In this document: positions 19,752 through 30,373 of the stretch, one piece after another | How positions within the stretch are numbered: the stretch's first letter is position 1 | Layout of the letters: the number at the start of each line of letters is the position of its first letter | Assembly (NCBI GenBank): GCA_958299035.1 | Contig: CATQJL010000112.1 | Location: forward strand, 637,001 to 701,000 | DNA: 64,000 nucleotides | Source of the DNA: Cylicocyclus nassatus | Lineage: Eukaryota; Nematoda; Chromadorea; Rhabditida; Strongylidae | Direction of reading: 5' to 3' | Translations under genes and position numbers: made by a program | Notes under the pieces: generated by a model | The model's database searches: none | What the model saw: only the letters and a program-made list of their open reading frames with translations | What the model was told of the DNA's origin: nothing

Positions 19752-20381
19752 ATGCCTCCTCGTGCACGTTCACAAAAGGTCCAGGTATCGAAGAGGTCAT
19801 CGCAAATTCCAACACCTGCACAAGAGAGTGAGATCAGCAATGATAGCGGGACGCAGGGAGAGGATTATAGTAGGATGTCAGTGCAAGATCTGATTGCGTC
19901 GATCTCTGCGCTAAACAGGGATCCCACTATTCAGAAAATGCTGTGTGCATTGTCTGAAAAACTAGCTAAAGGGCTGGCCGAAACGCTGGAAGCGGAGAAA
20001 CGCTCCCGTAGCTTAGTGATAAGCGGGGTGGAAGAACCTCCGGAGGGGTTGGAACCGTCTCGGCGTCGGGCGTACCTCCAAGATAAAGTTGCGGGTATAC
20101 TCGACGCTGTAGACGTTAATTGCACCCCTTCGGAGGTTTTCTGGATGGGAAGGAAAAGCGACTCACACCAGCGCCTTATAAAGGTAGTAATGCCCTCCAG
20201 TTTTTACTGGAGGAAGGCGCTAGCTAACGCTCGATTCCTCCGTCATGCTCTTCCAAACGTGTATATACGGAAGAGCATGACGGAGGACGAGCGGAAGCGT
20301 GAGTATGAACTAAAAAGGTGGCCCGCGAGAGGAACAAAAATAAACCTATCCGAGAATGGGTGGTTTATAGAGGCCAGTTAG
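19752..20381 (+). CDS. LINE ORF1 protein
   Basis: 209 codons from the ATG at 19752 (MPPRARSQKVQVSK); the frame is open further upstream but this is the first ATG. A basic, Ser/Pro-rich N terminus is followed by a helical stretch that may form a coiled coil (about residues 45-95, ...LSEKLAKGLAETLEAEKR). Next is an RRM-like nucleic-acid binding region as in many LINE ORF1 proteins: SLVISGVEE, LDAVDVNCTPSEVFWMGR, and NVYIRKSMTEDERKREYELK. The protein would bind element RNA as a chaperone. The frame stops at 20379-20381, but a shifted frame continues from about 20355 as WVVYRGQLVRTSELNRTRSE to a stop at 20423-20425 and reads like the natural C terminus, so a one-base indel is likely. Confidence 0.75.
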   Translation: MPPRARSQKVQVSKRSSQIPTPAQESEISNDSGTQGEDYSRMSVQDLIASISALNRDPTIQKMLCALSEKLAKGLAETLEAEKRSRSLVISGVEEPPEGLEPSRRRAYLQDKVAGILDAVDVNCTPSEVFWMGRKSDSHQRLIKVVMPSSFYWRKALANARFLRHALPNVYIRKSMTEDERKREYELKRWPARGTKINLSENGWFIEAS

Positions 20382-20394
20382 TGCGCACATCTGA

Positions 20395-23262
20395 ACTGAA
20401 CAGGACAAGGTCGGAAAACGCGTAGTTCCGCATGGGGCTCTAGCTAGAATTGATGTTTGTCTTTTGAATGCAAGAAGTCTGTTAAAGAAATTCCATCATT
20501 TACAGGCATTTTTAACTTTATATAAACCTGACATTCTTTTTGTTACGGAAAGCTGGTTAACGTGTAAAGTCAATGATAGTGAAATCGTAGGAAAATTACC
20601 GTACCTCGTTTCACGATCAGACCGACATAATCGTAGGGGTGGCGGAATCTGCTGCCTATCGAAGAGCAATCTTTTGATTGAATCAACCTTCTCTGACAGC
20701 AGCACTATGTCAAACATTCTTGGCATTGATATTTTGTGCCCTGATAAGCCTACATTGTTGCGTTTTCTAGCAGTTTACCGGCCTCCTAATAGTACGCTTA
20801 CTAGCGATGACCACCTTATCGAACTGATGTGCCATCGAATCAATGAGTATGAGAATACTATTGTTTTGGGCGATTTCAATTTACAGATCGACTGGACCAG
20901 AACATTACCTCTGAATCAAACTTCGTCAAAGTTTTTTGATTTTTTCTCGAACTCGAACTTGACGCAATATGTTACGGAGCAAACCCATCAATCGCATATT
21001 CTGGATCTTGTGTTTTCTACCAGCCCTATCATCTCTGACGTTCACACTACTCCTCCTCTCGCAACTTCAGACCATAAAGTGGTTCATTTTTCGGTGATGA
21101 GAGATATTCCCTTTACATTTCCTTTGCCTACACCTGATTTTCGGAGGGTTGATTTTGCCTCTCTTAATGCCCACCTTTCCGCGGTCAACTGGTTGAATGT
21201 TTTTGATCAGTATGAGTCGGCTGACGACGTGTATTACAGATTTTGCTTGGTGCTCTATGATGCCTTGTCTACCTTTGTGCCTTTCAAGTATGATATCCAG
21301 GCTCAAATGAGATACCCCAAGCACATCCAAAATCTTCTTGCGCAAAAGGAACGAATCTTTAGTTCATTGAGAGACCCGCTATCTAATCCCATGTACAAAA
21401 GAGTATGCCAAAATGTTGATTTTTATCTCAAAAAATTCTTGAGCAATTATGAGCATAAGTTAGCTGCAAAATCTTCATCCAGATTTCTTTTTCAATATAT
21501 CAATAGCAAAATCAAACGTAGCCGTCGTCTGCCGTCCATAGCTGGTCAAATGGGCCAAGTGTATGTCACGGACAGCGAGAAAGCTAATGCTCTAGCATCT
21601 CACTTTGCCAGTGTATTTAGCTCGAGTTCTGGAGGCACTGAGATTGATTTCTTCTCATCTATCCCCGCTTATCGCCATTGTCTTTCGAGCGTTTACTTTA
21701 CCTCCTATGAGGTCATGAAGTTTCTGACCAAGCTTAGACCTTCATTTACTGAGGCGTATGATGGAATACCCCAGATTGTTTTTAGAAAATGTGCTTCATC
21801 TCTTTGCGTCCCACTTGCTCATATATTCAATATATCAATGATGTTAGGCGAAGTTCCGCAGATATGGAAGGAAGCATTGGTGACTGCAATTCCTAAGGTT
21901 CCTAATGCTTCCAGTCTCACGGATTTCCGCCCCATCAGTTTGACTCCCACAGCTGTGAAAGTTATGGAGAAAGGACTGCGGGATAAACTACTAGCGTGGC
22001 TTGAAAAATCCAAAACTGTCCCCCCTAATCAGCATGGGTTCATGCCAGGATCTTCCACTGCTACGAACCTTGCCGACTCAGTTTTTGACTGGACTCTGGC
22101 GCTGAATAGAGGGGAATCAGTAGATGTTGTTTACGTGGATCTTTCGAAAGCATTTGATCGTGTTGATCATGAAAAGCTTTTATGCAAGCTCGAACGAATT
22201 GGGATCAATGGTAATTTATTAGATTGGTTTAAGACATATCTGAGTAACAGAGGGATGACTGTGAAGGTAGAGCATCAGTTTTCGGATAGACAGGCCTGTG
22301 TTAGTGGGGTTCCGCAAGGCGCGGTCCTTTCTCCGTTACTTTTTCTAATTTATACTGCCGATCTCCCGTTGATCTTGAAAACATCAGAGCATATAACAAT
22401 CCAGATGTATGCGGATGATATCAAGATATACGGGAGATACAGCGGGATAAATCGCGGTGAGGTTCAGTCTGCAATAAAAGAATCTTTGAAAAGATTGGTA
22501 GACTGGGCATCATGCTTTGGCATCCCAGTCAACCTGAATAAATATTTTGTGATGCATTTAGGTGATGATCCAAATTCTGCATATGAGATAAAGGGGACTG
22601 TCTTGAGAAATTGCTCCACTGCTAAGGACTTGGGGGTCTTGATAGATGGTGATTTGAAGTTTTCGCATCACATTGATAATGTGGTAAACAGTGCGTACTC
22701 AGTTTTATTTAAAATTCTCCGATCTGTTCATACTGAAAATCCCGTACTACTGAAACGTCTTTACACAGCGTACGTACTTCCGCACCTCGAATACTGTTCA
22801 GTTATATGGAATCCTTTTGCAAAGAAAGACATCCTAAAACTGGAAAAAGTCCAAAAAACATTTACTCGCATTCTATTCCTAAGATGTCGCAGAACATTAG
22901 ATTTTGATGAAATGCCCACTTATCAAGACCGCCTCAAGTCCTTGGCAATGAAAAGCTTGGAATTTAGAAGGACATATCTAGACCTCATTTTCGCTTTTCG
23001 TCTTTTTCGTAAAGAAATCAGACTTACCGCAAGTAAGTACTGGATTTTCAGGCCTAGTAATAGGATGGGTGGGTTCAATATACACTATCCATGTATTTAC
23101 AGGAAACGTTTTCTACGAACTTTCAATACTCTATTTTACAGAACACCTAGGTGGCTCGATAGATTGCCAAATACTGCACTGTTATCTGGAAATTCAGCTA
23201 CCTTCAAAAGTAGAATAGCGCAAGTCGATCTGTTGCAAGTTAAGAATTTTCATAACTACTGA
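20395..23262 (+). CDS. LINE ORF2: endonuclease and reverse transcriptase
   Basis: More than 930 codons without a stop. The frame is open from 20395, after a TGA at 20392-20394, and has no ATG before the conserved VCLLNARSLL, so translation may depend on frameshifting or reinitiation from ORF1, or a start codon has been lost. Positions below count from 20464. AP-endonuclease domain in residues 1-210: LNARS, VTESWL, RRGGG, VYRPPN, VLGDFN (about 135-140) and SDHKVV (about 202). RT: RPISLT (about 489), NQHGFMPGSST, VYVDLSKAFDRVDH (about 555-568), SGVPQGAVLSPLLF, and the catalytic YADD (about 649). C-terminal thumb and the CR1/Jockey-type tail follow (LEYCSVIWNP). All catalytic motifs are intact, so this copy may be recently active. 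It nicks target DNA and copies the element RNA. Confidence 0.92.
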   Translation, partial: TEQDKVGKRVVPHGALARIDVCLLNARSLLKKFHHLQAFLTLYKPDILFVTESWLTCKVNDSEIVGKLPYLVSRSDRHNRRGGGICCLSKSNLLIESTFSDSSTMSNILGIDILCPDKPTLLRFLAVYRPPNSTLTSDDHLIELMCHRINEYENTIVLGDFNLQIDWTRTLPLNQTSSKFFDFFSNSNLTQYVTEQTHQSHILDLVFSTSPIISDVHTTPPLATSDHKVVHFSVMRDIPFTFPLPTPDFRRVDFASLNAHLSAVNWLNVFDQYESADDVYYRFCLVLYDALSTFVPFKYDIQAQMRYPKHIQNLLAQKERIFSSLRDPLSNPMYKRVCQNVDFYLKKFLSNYEHKLAAKSSSRFLFQYINSKIKRSRRLPSIAGQMGQVYVTDSEKANALASHFASVFSSSSGGTEIDFFSSIPAYRHCLSSVYFTSYEVMKFLTKLRPSFTEAYDGIPQIVFRKCASSLCVPLAHIFNISMMLGEVPQIWKEALVTAIPKVPNASSLTDFRPISLTPTAVKVMEKGLRDKLLAWLEKSKTVPPNQHGFMPGSSTATNLADSVFDWTLALNRGESVDVVYVDLSKAFDRVDHEKLLCKLERIGINGNLLDWFKTYLSNRGMTVKVEHQFSDRQACVSGVPQGAVLSPLLFLIYTADLPLILKTSEHITIQMYADDIKIYGRYSGINRGEVQSAIKESLKRLVDWASCFGIPVNLNKYFVMHLGDDPNSAYEIKGTVLRNCSTAKDLGVLIDGDLKFSHHIDNVVNSAYSVLFKILRSVHTENPVLLKRLYTAYVLPHLEYCSVIWNPFAKKDILKLEKVQKTFTRILFLRCRRTLDFDEMPTYQDRLKSLAMKSLEFRRTYLDLIFAFRLFRKEIRLTASKYWIFRPSNRMGGFNIHYPCIYRKRFLRTFNTLFYRTPRWLDRLPNTALLSGNSATFKSRIAQVDLLQVKNFHNY

Positions 23263-23535
23263 AACGTTTTTGCTTTTTCGTTTCTTTTCTAGAAATCACT
23301 GCGTTTTGCTCGTCTGTCGCCTTCAAACACGACACTTATGACTGAGCGTTATATTTTTTTTGATGATGGCAGTACTAACATTGGATTAGTCTATGAGTTT
23401 TTTTTCTTTTGGTTTTTTTGTTACTAACCATTGGACCACTGGCCGACCACACACCCTCTATTTCTGCTTATCCGTGAAATCATCCGGAGAGTTTGAGGAG
23501 CATTGAATCTATGCATGTGAGGTGAAATTACTTCA

Positions 23536-23571
23536 TGCACACATACATACATATATACATACATACATACG
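23536..23571 (+). repeat. (ACAT)n microsatellite in the LINE 3' region
   Basis: About eight tetranucleotide units cacatacatacatatatacat... with one interruption. Confidence 0.85.
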
Positions 23572-23692
23572 TCTAGGCCTTCTGCTATTTTATCTACTTT
23601 GTGTGTGGCCGGTTAAACAACTCTATTTGCATTTCCTGTTATTTTTATGGCGCACCTTTGAGTGCATTGAAATAAATAAAATAAATAAATTT

Positions 23693-24861
23693 TATGTTAA
23701 GATTAACTATATGACGCACCTGTGAGCATGAGATCGAATATGCAAGCGTCAATGTACTGATCTGTTACATTCACAGTTCGACATCGATCTGAAGTTTATA
23801 TGTTGTGCATATCGTTTATGCCGTACGGTAATCTGACCAGTAGCGAGCTTTATTGGCACGTGCAGTCTTCGTGCGTAACACTTCGCATACTGATTAGGAG
23901 ATGCTAGAGCTTTATCGATAGAGATTATTGACTGATTTCGGCATCCGGAGGTGCACAATGTGTCGAATAATGCGGGTCCACGCTGAAACAAGCTAAAATG
24001 TTAGTCCTGACAAAAGCGACGCAAGAAGTTCACCTGAAGATTTTCGGGGACCATCACAGAAACACTCAGGTAAGGACCTCTCCTACGTATATGTACACTA
24101 GAGTGGATGTGATGCATGGCAATCTCCACATAATCCCCTCGACTTATAATCTATAACTGTTCTATTCATCGTCTGCTCAAGTCCTCTTGAACTGTTCTAT
24201 TCATCCTCTATTCGAGTCCTTTAGCAAAAAAGGTTGATTGTGACCTTCAAAATCAAACCTCAACGCTAACTCGACCGTCGTCGGTCTTATGATTTTTCAC
24301 TCCGTCAACAAATGATACTGGAAGAGTCTCCTCTTCCGAAGCAGCTTCGTAATGGAGGGAACGAGTGCAATTGTGCTTGCGAATTAGCACAGTAATCTAA
24401 ATTGGATTTATTTTTGACATAAAGTTCAATTTCATCTGTCCTGTTCAAGAATATCACCTTATTTACAGCTGTGGTGTATGGCTCATTATGAATGTTAGCA
24501 TTTGTCACTTGCACTAGGAAATGCCTAAGGAAAGTGTGACTTTCAATCTTGTGAAAACAAATATACTTTGAAATTCTACCGGTTTTCGACGAGTGGTCGA
24601 GCTCCTTCCTCAATGCAGGACTGCATTATCCCATCAAACCTTTGTAAATGTGGATCGCCAAATAAAGAACACATTCGCATTTTCGATCGTGGCGGTTTTG
24701 GCAGGTAGTTACACCTGGATGATATATAAAGATAAGTGCAGAAGTTTTACACCGTATATTGTTGTATAGTAGAAAATGCGAGAAACACTCTCATATATAT
24801 ATGCGAGATAAATTTTTGGCTAATAAATTTGTTTTGAAGGGCAAAATCAAAGCTCTATAAT
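23693..24861. other. Unassigned
   Basis: No gene or transposon end recognised. A small direct duplication of about 40 bp is visible (ctgttctattcatc ... aagtcctcttg, 24157-24226). A 102-codon frame on the minus strand (24613-24305) has no recognisable domain. Confidence 0.35.
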
Positions 24862-25065
24862 GCCCGGGCATACTTTATACGATTTCATCCCAACACGATC
24901 TGGCAGTTTGCTCGATGTTTTCAATTGCTACACTCGCAGGCTACAAATGCGTAGGTTTGACCCTCGTAATCAACAAAATGCTCTATCTTTTGCACATCCT
25001 CACTATTATTTGTAAACGATTGGAGCTCTGCCACATCGCGCTGAGATTGCGTAAAGCATGCCCGG
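24862..25065. mobile_element. Small TIR element (GGGCATACTT family), copy 1
   Basis: Left end CCCGGGCATACTTTATACGA and the inverted right end CCGGGCATGCTTTACGCAAT; the next ~15 bp also pair (cgatctggca / tgccacatcg). About 200 bp, non-coding. Second copy at 44083-44303. Confidence 0.6.
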
Positions 25066-25124
25066 AGACTGAAGATTCATGTACTCGTCATTTAGCTAAA
25101 TAAGCGTTTCCGTGAGAATATAGC

Positions 25125-25410
25125 TTCAAATTTGTATCTGCATGAATAAAGCCGAATGTCTGTTTGTTGATACATATGTATGTATGTATGTATGTTCGTC
25201 TGGGTGTACGTATGTTCCAAGTAAAAACTGTTTTTTCTAAACCAATCAGAACCAAACTTTACTTCGAGGCGGGGTGGGTTCGAATTCAACTTTTCGACCT
25301 TGATTAATATCAATTTTATCGATTTCTGTAAAGTCCTGGCTGAGAGTTGGCATAGGGAGGTAAACGGGAATGCTGATTACGAAAGTGTCATTGATAAAAA
25401 GTCGGGTTTG
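25125..25410 (+). mobile_element. Degenerate Helitron-like element, family 1
   Basis: Starts near aataaagccgaatgtctgtt, has the (tatg)n tract (25168-25196), the tatgttcc...ccaaacttt block and one cggctgggag-like unit with gctgattacga. The CTAG end is missing. Confidence 0.6.
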
Positions 25411-26200
25411 CGAGCTAATCTTCCCCTATAATACATAACCATTCCCAAAAAACGCGACGGCTAGATTGGTCCGCCCATATGTATGAGTTGAATGCTTGTT
25501 TTGACTAGACGCCAGGCACAGAACAGCGCCTAAACGAAAGATCACGACACGCGCGGTGCGCAGGATCAAGCGTGGGTTTGGCATGCCACACCTGGGGGGG
25601 GGGTCGTTTTGAGGGGTCGTGGAGAGGGAGGATCGTTGTCGAGGTGAGCTGATGTTAGCGATAACATGATATTCGTTAACAAGTCAGATAGGCAGTATGT
25701 AGTACTAGCACATTGATGTTCTACCCACCATCATATACGTACAGTAAGTAAAAAGAGAGCATTATAAGCATAAGAGCATCATTTTAGTAACTAAATCGTG
25801 AGATAACCCCTGTAGGCCAGGTTTCAGCGAATTCTGAGGTTTTCAAATATTGGGCCATCCAAGTGAGTCATTTTCAAACATGTTGCCTTGCCCTCGTTTC
25901 AAAGGTGAGTTAACTACTTCTTTCTGCATTTAATACAAAGAACTACTACTTCTTTGCTCACATTAGTGATCCAACTTCGAATAACCTCCAAACTATGGAA
26001 TTACGTAAAAGCCAAAATCTCATATGTTCCATTTTCCGCTTTCAGTATCTCATGGAGAGGACAAGTCAGGCTCAAATCACTTTTATGTAAATTACCAGTG
26101 CGTCACCTCTGCTTCGCAGAGGTTCGCACTGGCTCTACTATCTATGTGCCTTACTCATTCTCGTAAAATAGTGGCACTGGAACTCACCGCGCTATGCCGA

Positions 26201-26489
26201 CTACCACGAATAAAACGTAAACAACCACTCATTTAGAAAGTCTTTTGACGTGAGATCGGTGATTTCGCGTGGATGAAACTTTTCGCAGGAAGACAAACGC
26301 AAATTTGAATAGGTTTTTGGATTTGTCATGACTTGGTAGTCGCCATAAAGGTAATGATAACCGTGAGCTACATCTCTGTGCGGAAATTTTCTCAAACGCT
26401 TAGCTAGAACCTTGGCAAATTGACCATTTACACAATCAATTCGTTTTGGCGTCGTTTTCGTTATGTAGTAAACTTTCGACCACTTTTCT
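26201..26489 (-). CDS. Unrecognised coding-like frame in an extra segment of the foldback
   Basis: On the minus strand an open frame of about 95 codons follows a tttag that could be a splice acceptor: it reads EKWSKVYYITKTTPKRID, then VNGQFAKVLAKRLRKFPH, HGYHYLYGDYQVMTNPKTYS and SSCEKFHPREITDL before a stop at 26201. No ATG starts it. Composition is protein-like (many Tyr, His and Lys, no simple repeats). I know no matching family. It lies in about 0.7 kb absent from the two other copies of this foldback family, so it may be cargo, a remnant of a transposase, or an exon. A second frame upstream (26753-26436) is less convincing. Confidence 0.3.
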
Positions 26490-26800
26490 GCCTAAACTCC
26501 ATCGCTTGCACATTTGCTTACCAAACTCATCCACGACTCTGCAAAAAGAGGTGATACGGACCGTATTTTGCGGTACAGAAGCCGGGTGGACCCGTTTGGC
26601 GCTCAATTTTTGAGGGATCCACTCAACGAATCCGCTCATGCTTTTGCATGGTGGAGTTTTGTGCTGGTAGCATGTGCTGTGCAAAATTTGGGCCCAGGAC
26701 GTTTGCTGGAACACGCTCCACGAATTTCGTAACAGACACACAAACACACACACAAAGTCACGTAAACATCCTTAGCCCGTTATTATAAGTCATGATGATA

Positions 26801-27749
26801 TTAGGTTGTCCGGAAATTAATGCCCGTTTTGAATTTCAACCTCAATAAGTCATACACTTCTTACTTCTAAATAGGTTGCAAAGTATCATTCGATAGAGCA
26901 AAGCAAGCTCTACAAGATGGCCATCTTGCTTTTGCAACAGCTCTCATCCATCTCGAGTTTCAAGGCAAAAAGTAAAAAGACTCAGCAGTCCGAAAAATCG
27001 AAAAAAATCGCAACTCAGTTCATAAAAATTCTACAAAGATTCTCACTTGCTCACGTAAACACTATCCACATAAGACATCTATTTACGCCTTTGCCGTATT
27101 TTTTCCTCTGTTAGAGATCAAGAAAACGGAAATTTTCGTGCATTTGCCAAAGTGATGCTGTGCCAACCCCACATAGGTAGTTGTATAGCACAAGCCTGTA
27201 GAAGTACAGACCTAAATTTTCAGCTCTCTACAAGCTTTAGTTCTCGAAAAATTTGAATTTTAGCTTGGAGCACTTAACTAGGGAAAGTTATGTTCGGTAT
27301 TTCTCGAGAACTAAAGCTTGTAGAGAGCTGAAAATTTAGGCCTGTACTTCTACAGGCTTGTGCTATACAACTACCTATGTGGGGTTGGCACAGCAACACT
27401 TTGGCAAATGCACGAAAATTTCCGTTTTCTTGATCTCTAACAGAGGAAAAAATACGCAAAGGCGTATATAGATGTCTTATGTGGATAGTGTTTACGTGAG
27501 CAAGTTAGAATTTTTGTAGGATTTTTATGAACTGAGTTGCGATTTTTTTCGATTTTTCGGACTGCTGAGTCTTTTTACTTTTTGCCTTGAAACTCGAGAT
27601 GGATGAGAGCTGTTGCAAAAGCAAGATGGCCATCTTGTAGAGCTTGCTTTGCTCTATCGAATAGTACTTTGCAACCTATTTAGAAGTAAGAAGTGTATGA
27701 CTTATTGAGGTTGAAATTCAAAACGGGCATTAACTTCCGGACAACTTAA
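26801..27749. mobile_element. Nearly perfect mariner-type palindrome (MITE)
   Basis: TIRs TTAGGTTGTCCGGAAATTAA and the inverted TTAAGTTGTCCGGAAGTTAA, flanked by TA on both sides (26799-26800, 27750-27751). The two arms, each about 450 bp, pair almost without gaps and differ at only about 2-3% of positions, so the whole element is one long hairpin with a loop near 27250. The TTAGGTTG start and TA duplication are mariner features. No transposase. Confidence 0.9.
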
Positions 27750-28730
27750 TATCAAAAATATTTATCCTTGTCGCCTTCTTTTGCGATTTACATAGTAGCG
27801 CAGATTAGGCATGCTACCGTAACCCGATTAAGGGCAAACGAATTTATCTTTTTCTAAAAGAAATGATTTTAAATGGTTTTCCTACTGTGTGAAGAAGAAG
27901 GTTGAGCAACAGCAACGATATAAAAAACGCAGATTTTTGAATGGTTTGAAGGTAAGTTAGTGGGGTGTGGCACAACCCCTAAAAAAATTGTGGCCGCCAC
28001 AGCTTTTTAGGGGTTGTGCCACACCCCCTTAGGAAATGAATAGGACTTGTAGGTTTTGTAAAAGTGAAAGCTGAATTCGTTTTCTTTCAATTGAGCAACA
28101 GTTGCTGGAAGCGCAATCACTGCAAGCAAAAAATAGGACAAACGAGATTCTAGCTGGCTCCTAATTCTTTGGTTTGATGGTAATTTGAAGAAGGATCTAT
28201 GGCATAGGCAAACAGGGAGTAGTGCTTTGTATTGAGTACAAGAAGAGGTAGCTAACTCGCTTTTGAAATTTAGTTGGTCATGTTTGCATATGTCCACTTC
28301 ACTTGGGTGGCCCAATATTGGGAAGCCCCAGAATTCGCTAAAACTTGTCCCACAGGGATACCTGGTATGATAATCACAAATATGTTGTTAATTATGTTAG
28401 GTAAAGCCTTTATGTCAGGGGTACGGCAGGCAAACGAAAATGGGGGGGGGGAGTATGAGGCAGAACTTAGGAGAGGAAAGGGGGATTGTATCCGGCGGTT
28501 GTGTGCCACACCTCTTGTTCAACCCTGACGGTGCGCTTTGCTGCTGCAAAAGATGTGTTGAAATACCAGCGCGTGCTGAGCGGGTTGAAATATGCGAGAT
28601 GGTGATCGTCACTACGGATAGCAATGGAAGCCTGCGGAAGCCATCATTGATCCTCTCACATCCCATCTGTGTATTCATCATGCTCTCGTTCGTTTCTCAA
28701 GCTCTTCCCATTTATATCAGCTGAATATTT

Positions 28731-29260
28731 GGAACTATTTTCCTCTTCCCTGTCAAATTTTGAAAAAAATTTCCGGAAATCTCGCTTTTGAGAGAAACTG
28801 CTTAAAATTGATTTTTTTTCTCTAATATGTCATAAGAAAATGTAGAAAGAAACTGTACAGTGCCCTGGAGCAAAAACCTATTTTAGACCGACACGATCCA
28901 CTTTCCCGCCCAAATTCCGAAAAAGTTTCCGAGAATCTCTTTTTGAGCAAACTGCTTTGTTTGCTTGAGTTTGATTTTTCACTCCAATGTGTGAGCATGA
29001 ATGCGAGGACGTTGTGAAAGGAAACTGTATAGCGATGCGGGCAAGAAATATTTTAGACTGAAACAATCCACCTTCCGCCCTATATCTCTCTTTTGGGAGC
29101 AATTGCTGTTTGAATTCGATTTTTGTCTCCAAAATGTGAGCGTGAATGCGAGAATGACATTGTGGAACGAAACTGTGCACTTAGAGCAAAGCACTATATT
29201 AGACGATGTTATCCATAGTGAAATTTTGAGAAAATCTTCGAAGATCTCGCTTCGAGCGGT
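28731..29260 (+). repeat. Diverged tandem repeat, unit about 150-170 bp
   Basis: Three and a bit units share, in order, ttccgaaaa...tctcgctttt-like, a gagcaaactgctt-like block, a ttgatttt...ctccaatgtgtgagc block, gaaactgta, and ttttagaccgacacgatcca. The last block recurs at about 28881, 29051 and 29199. Divergence between units is high. The array stops at the Helitron-like element at 29273. Confidence 0.75.
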
Positions 29261-29272
29261 TGCGGCAATACA

Positions 29273-29761
29273 TCTTATACATAAAGTTGAATGTCTGTAT
29301 GTATGTATGTCTGTATGTATGTTCTGAATAGAAAATTCCATTTTTCAACCATCCGAACCAAACTTGGCACACATACACTCCGGACACGGGCGGGTGTCAC
29401 AGGCTACTTTTCGTCATCGATCGATATCGATTTTATCGATTTTTATCGATTTTCGCAAAGTTTGACTTACAGGGCTGGGAGTTGGCATAGGGGGTAATCG
29501 AGCATGCTGATTACGAACCCAAAATTAGTTTCTAGGAATATTCGCTACTTTTATCGACTTCATCGATTTTTTGCAAAGTTTGAGCTACGGGGCTGGGAGT
29601 TGGCACAGGGGGGGGGGTAATCGAGCATGCTGGTTATAAAACAGCGGGAATAGGGAAATGGCATGTAGACGTGTGCACAGGGAAAGGTTGTACGGGGACA
29701 CGAATGAGAGCTTTATCATAGTGTTTTGACAGGACCGAGCGGAGCAGGGCGAGCCAGCTAG
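29273..29761 (+). mobile_element. Helitron-like element, family 1, copy C (complete)
   Basis: Host A, then TCTTATACATAAAGTTGAATG, a (tgta)n tract, the block tcaaccatccgaaccaaacttg, the TCGATATCGAT tract, two copies of the gctgggagttggcacaggg unit, and the 3' end gagcagggcgagccagCTAG followed by host T. About 490 bp, no coding. Confidence 0.75.
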
Positions 29762-29867
29762 TATGCTGATAAATTGGAAATCAATTTGGGAAAATTATAG
29801 GTTTAAAGCAGCATGTATTGATGGTTTACCCCAACCCCCGCTTGCTAGCGACCCGTAAGCTTGCTAG

Positions 29868-30373
29868 TCTTATATATAAAGCTGAATGTTGTTTGTATGT
29901 GTGTCTGTATGTCTGTCTGTTTGTATGTTCCGAATAGAAATTTTCACTTCTGAACCGATCCGGACCAAACGTGGCACAAAACACTTTGGGGCGAGGCAGG
30001 TGTCGTAGGATACTTTTCGTCATTGATCGATACCGATTATCGATTTTTATCGATTTTTTGCATAGTATGGTCTACGAGGCTGGGAGTTGGTACAGCAGCA
30101 GGGTAAGTGGGCATGCTGATTACGAACACAACATCAGTTTTGGAATTGTTGATTACTTTTATCGATTTTAACGACTTTTCTCTGCAAAGTTGATCTCTGT
30201 GGTCGGAAGATGGACAGGGGGAATAAGTAAAAGGCGTGCTGATTACGAAAGCAAGACGGAGATAGGAAACTGGCAATTAGAAGTGGGCACGGGGAAAGGT
30301 TTGTGCAGGAATAGGGATAGTGACCTCACATAGTGTTTTGATAGGTTCGGGCGGAGCCGGGTATGCCAGCTAG
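29868..30373 (+). mobile_element. Helitron-like element, family 1, copy D (complete)
   Basis: Starts TCTTATATATAAAGCTGAATG and ends ggagccgggtatgccagCTAG|T. Two ATCGAT-type units. It lies about 100 bp after copy C in the same direction. Confidence 0.75.

Larger units (their letters stand above)
19700..23692 (+). mobile_element. CR1-type non-LTR retrotransposon (LINE), nearly intact
   Basis: Carries ORF1 (19752-20381) and ORF2 (20395-23262) in the same direction, followed by a 3' region of about 430 bp with (ACAT)n and an end rich in aaataaataaaat (23670-23692). CR1-clade elements usually end in a short tandem repeat rather than poly-A. The 5' limit is not determined, so the start given is nominal. 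No target duplication was found. Confidence 0.75.
25566..28529. mobile_element. Foldback element (CAGGGTCAAG family), copy 1, with internal insertions
   Basis: Left end CAGGATCAAGCGTGGG and inverted right end caaccctg; between them runs the family sequence known from the complete copy at 57663-59043, in reverse orientation. The central hairpin (gtgtggcacaacccctaaa / inverse, about 27963-28026) is conserved. Relative to the complete copy it carries about 1.66 kb of extra sequence between roughly 26088 and 27750: an unrecognised ~0.7-kb segment with a reading frame, followed directly by a mariner palindrome. Confidence 0.65.

Noticed and set aside
25566..26133. Clean gene exon with hairpin end
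   Set aside because: This part aligns with two other copies of a foldback element, so it is repeat, not exon; only the extra segment after about 26088 stays open.
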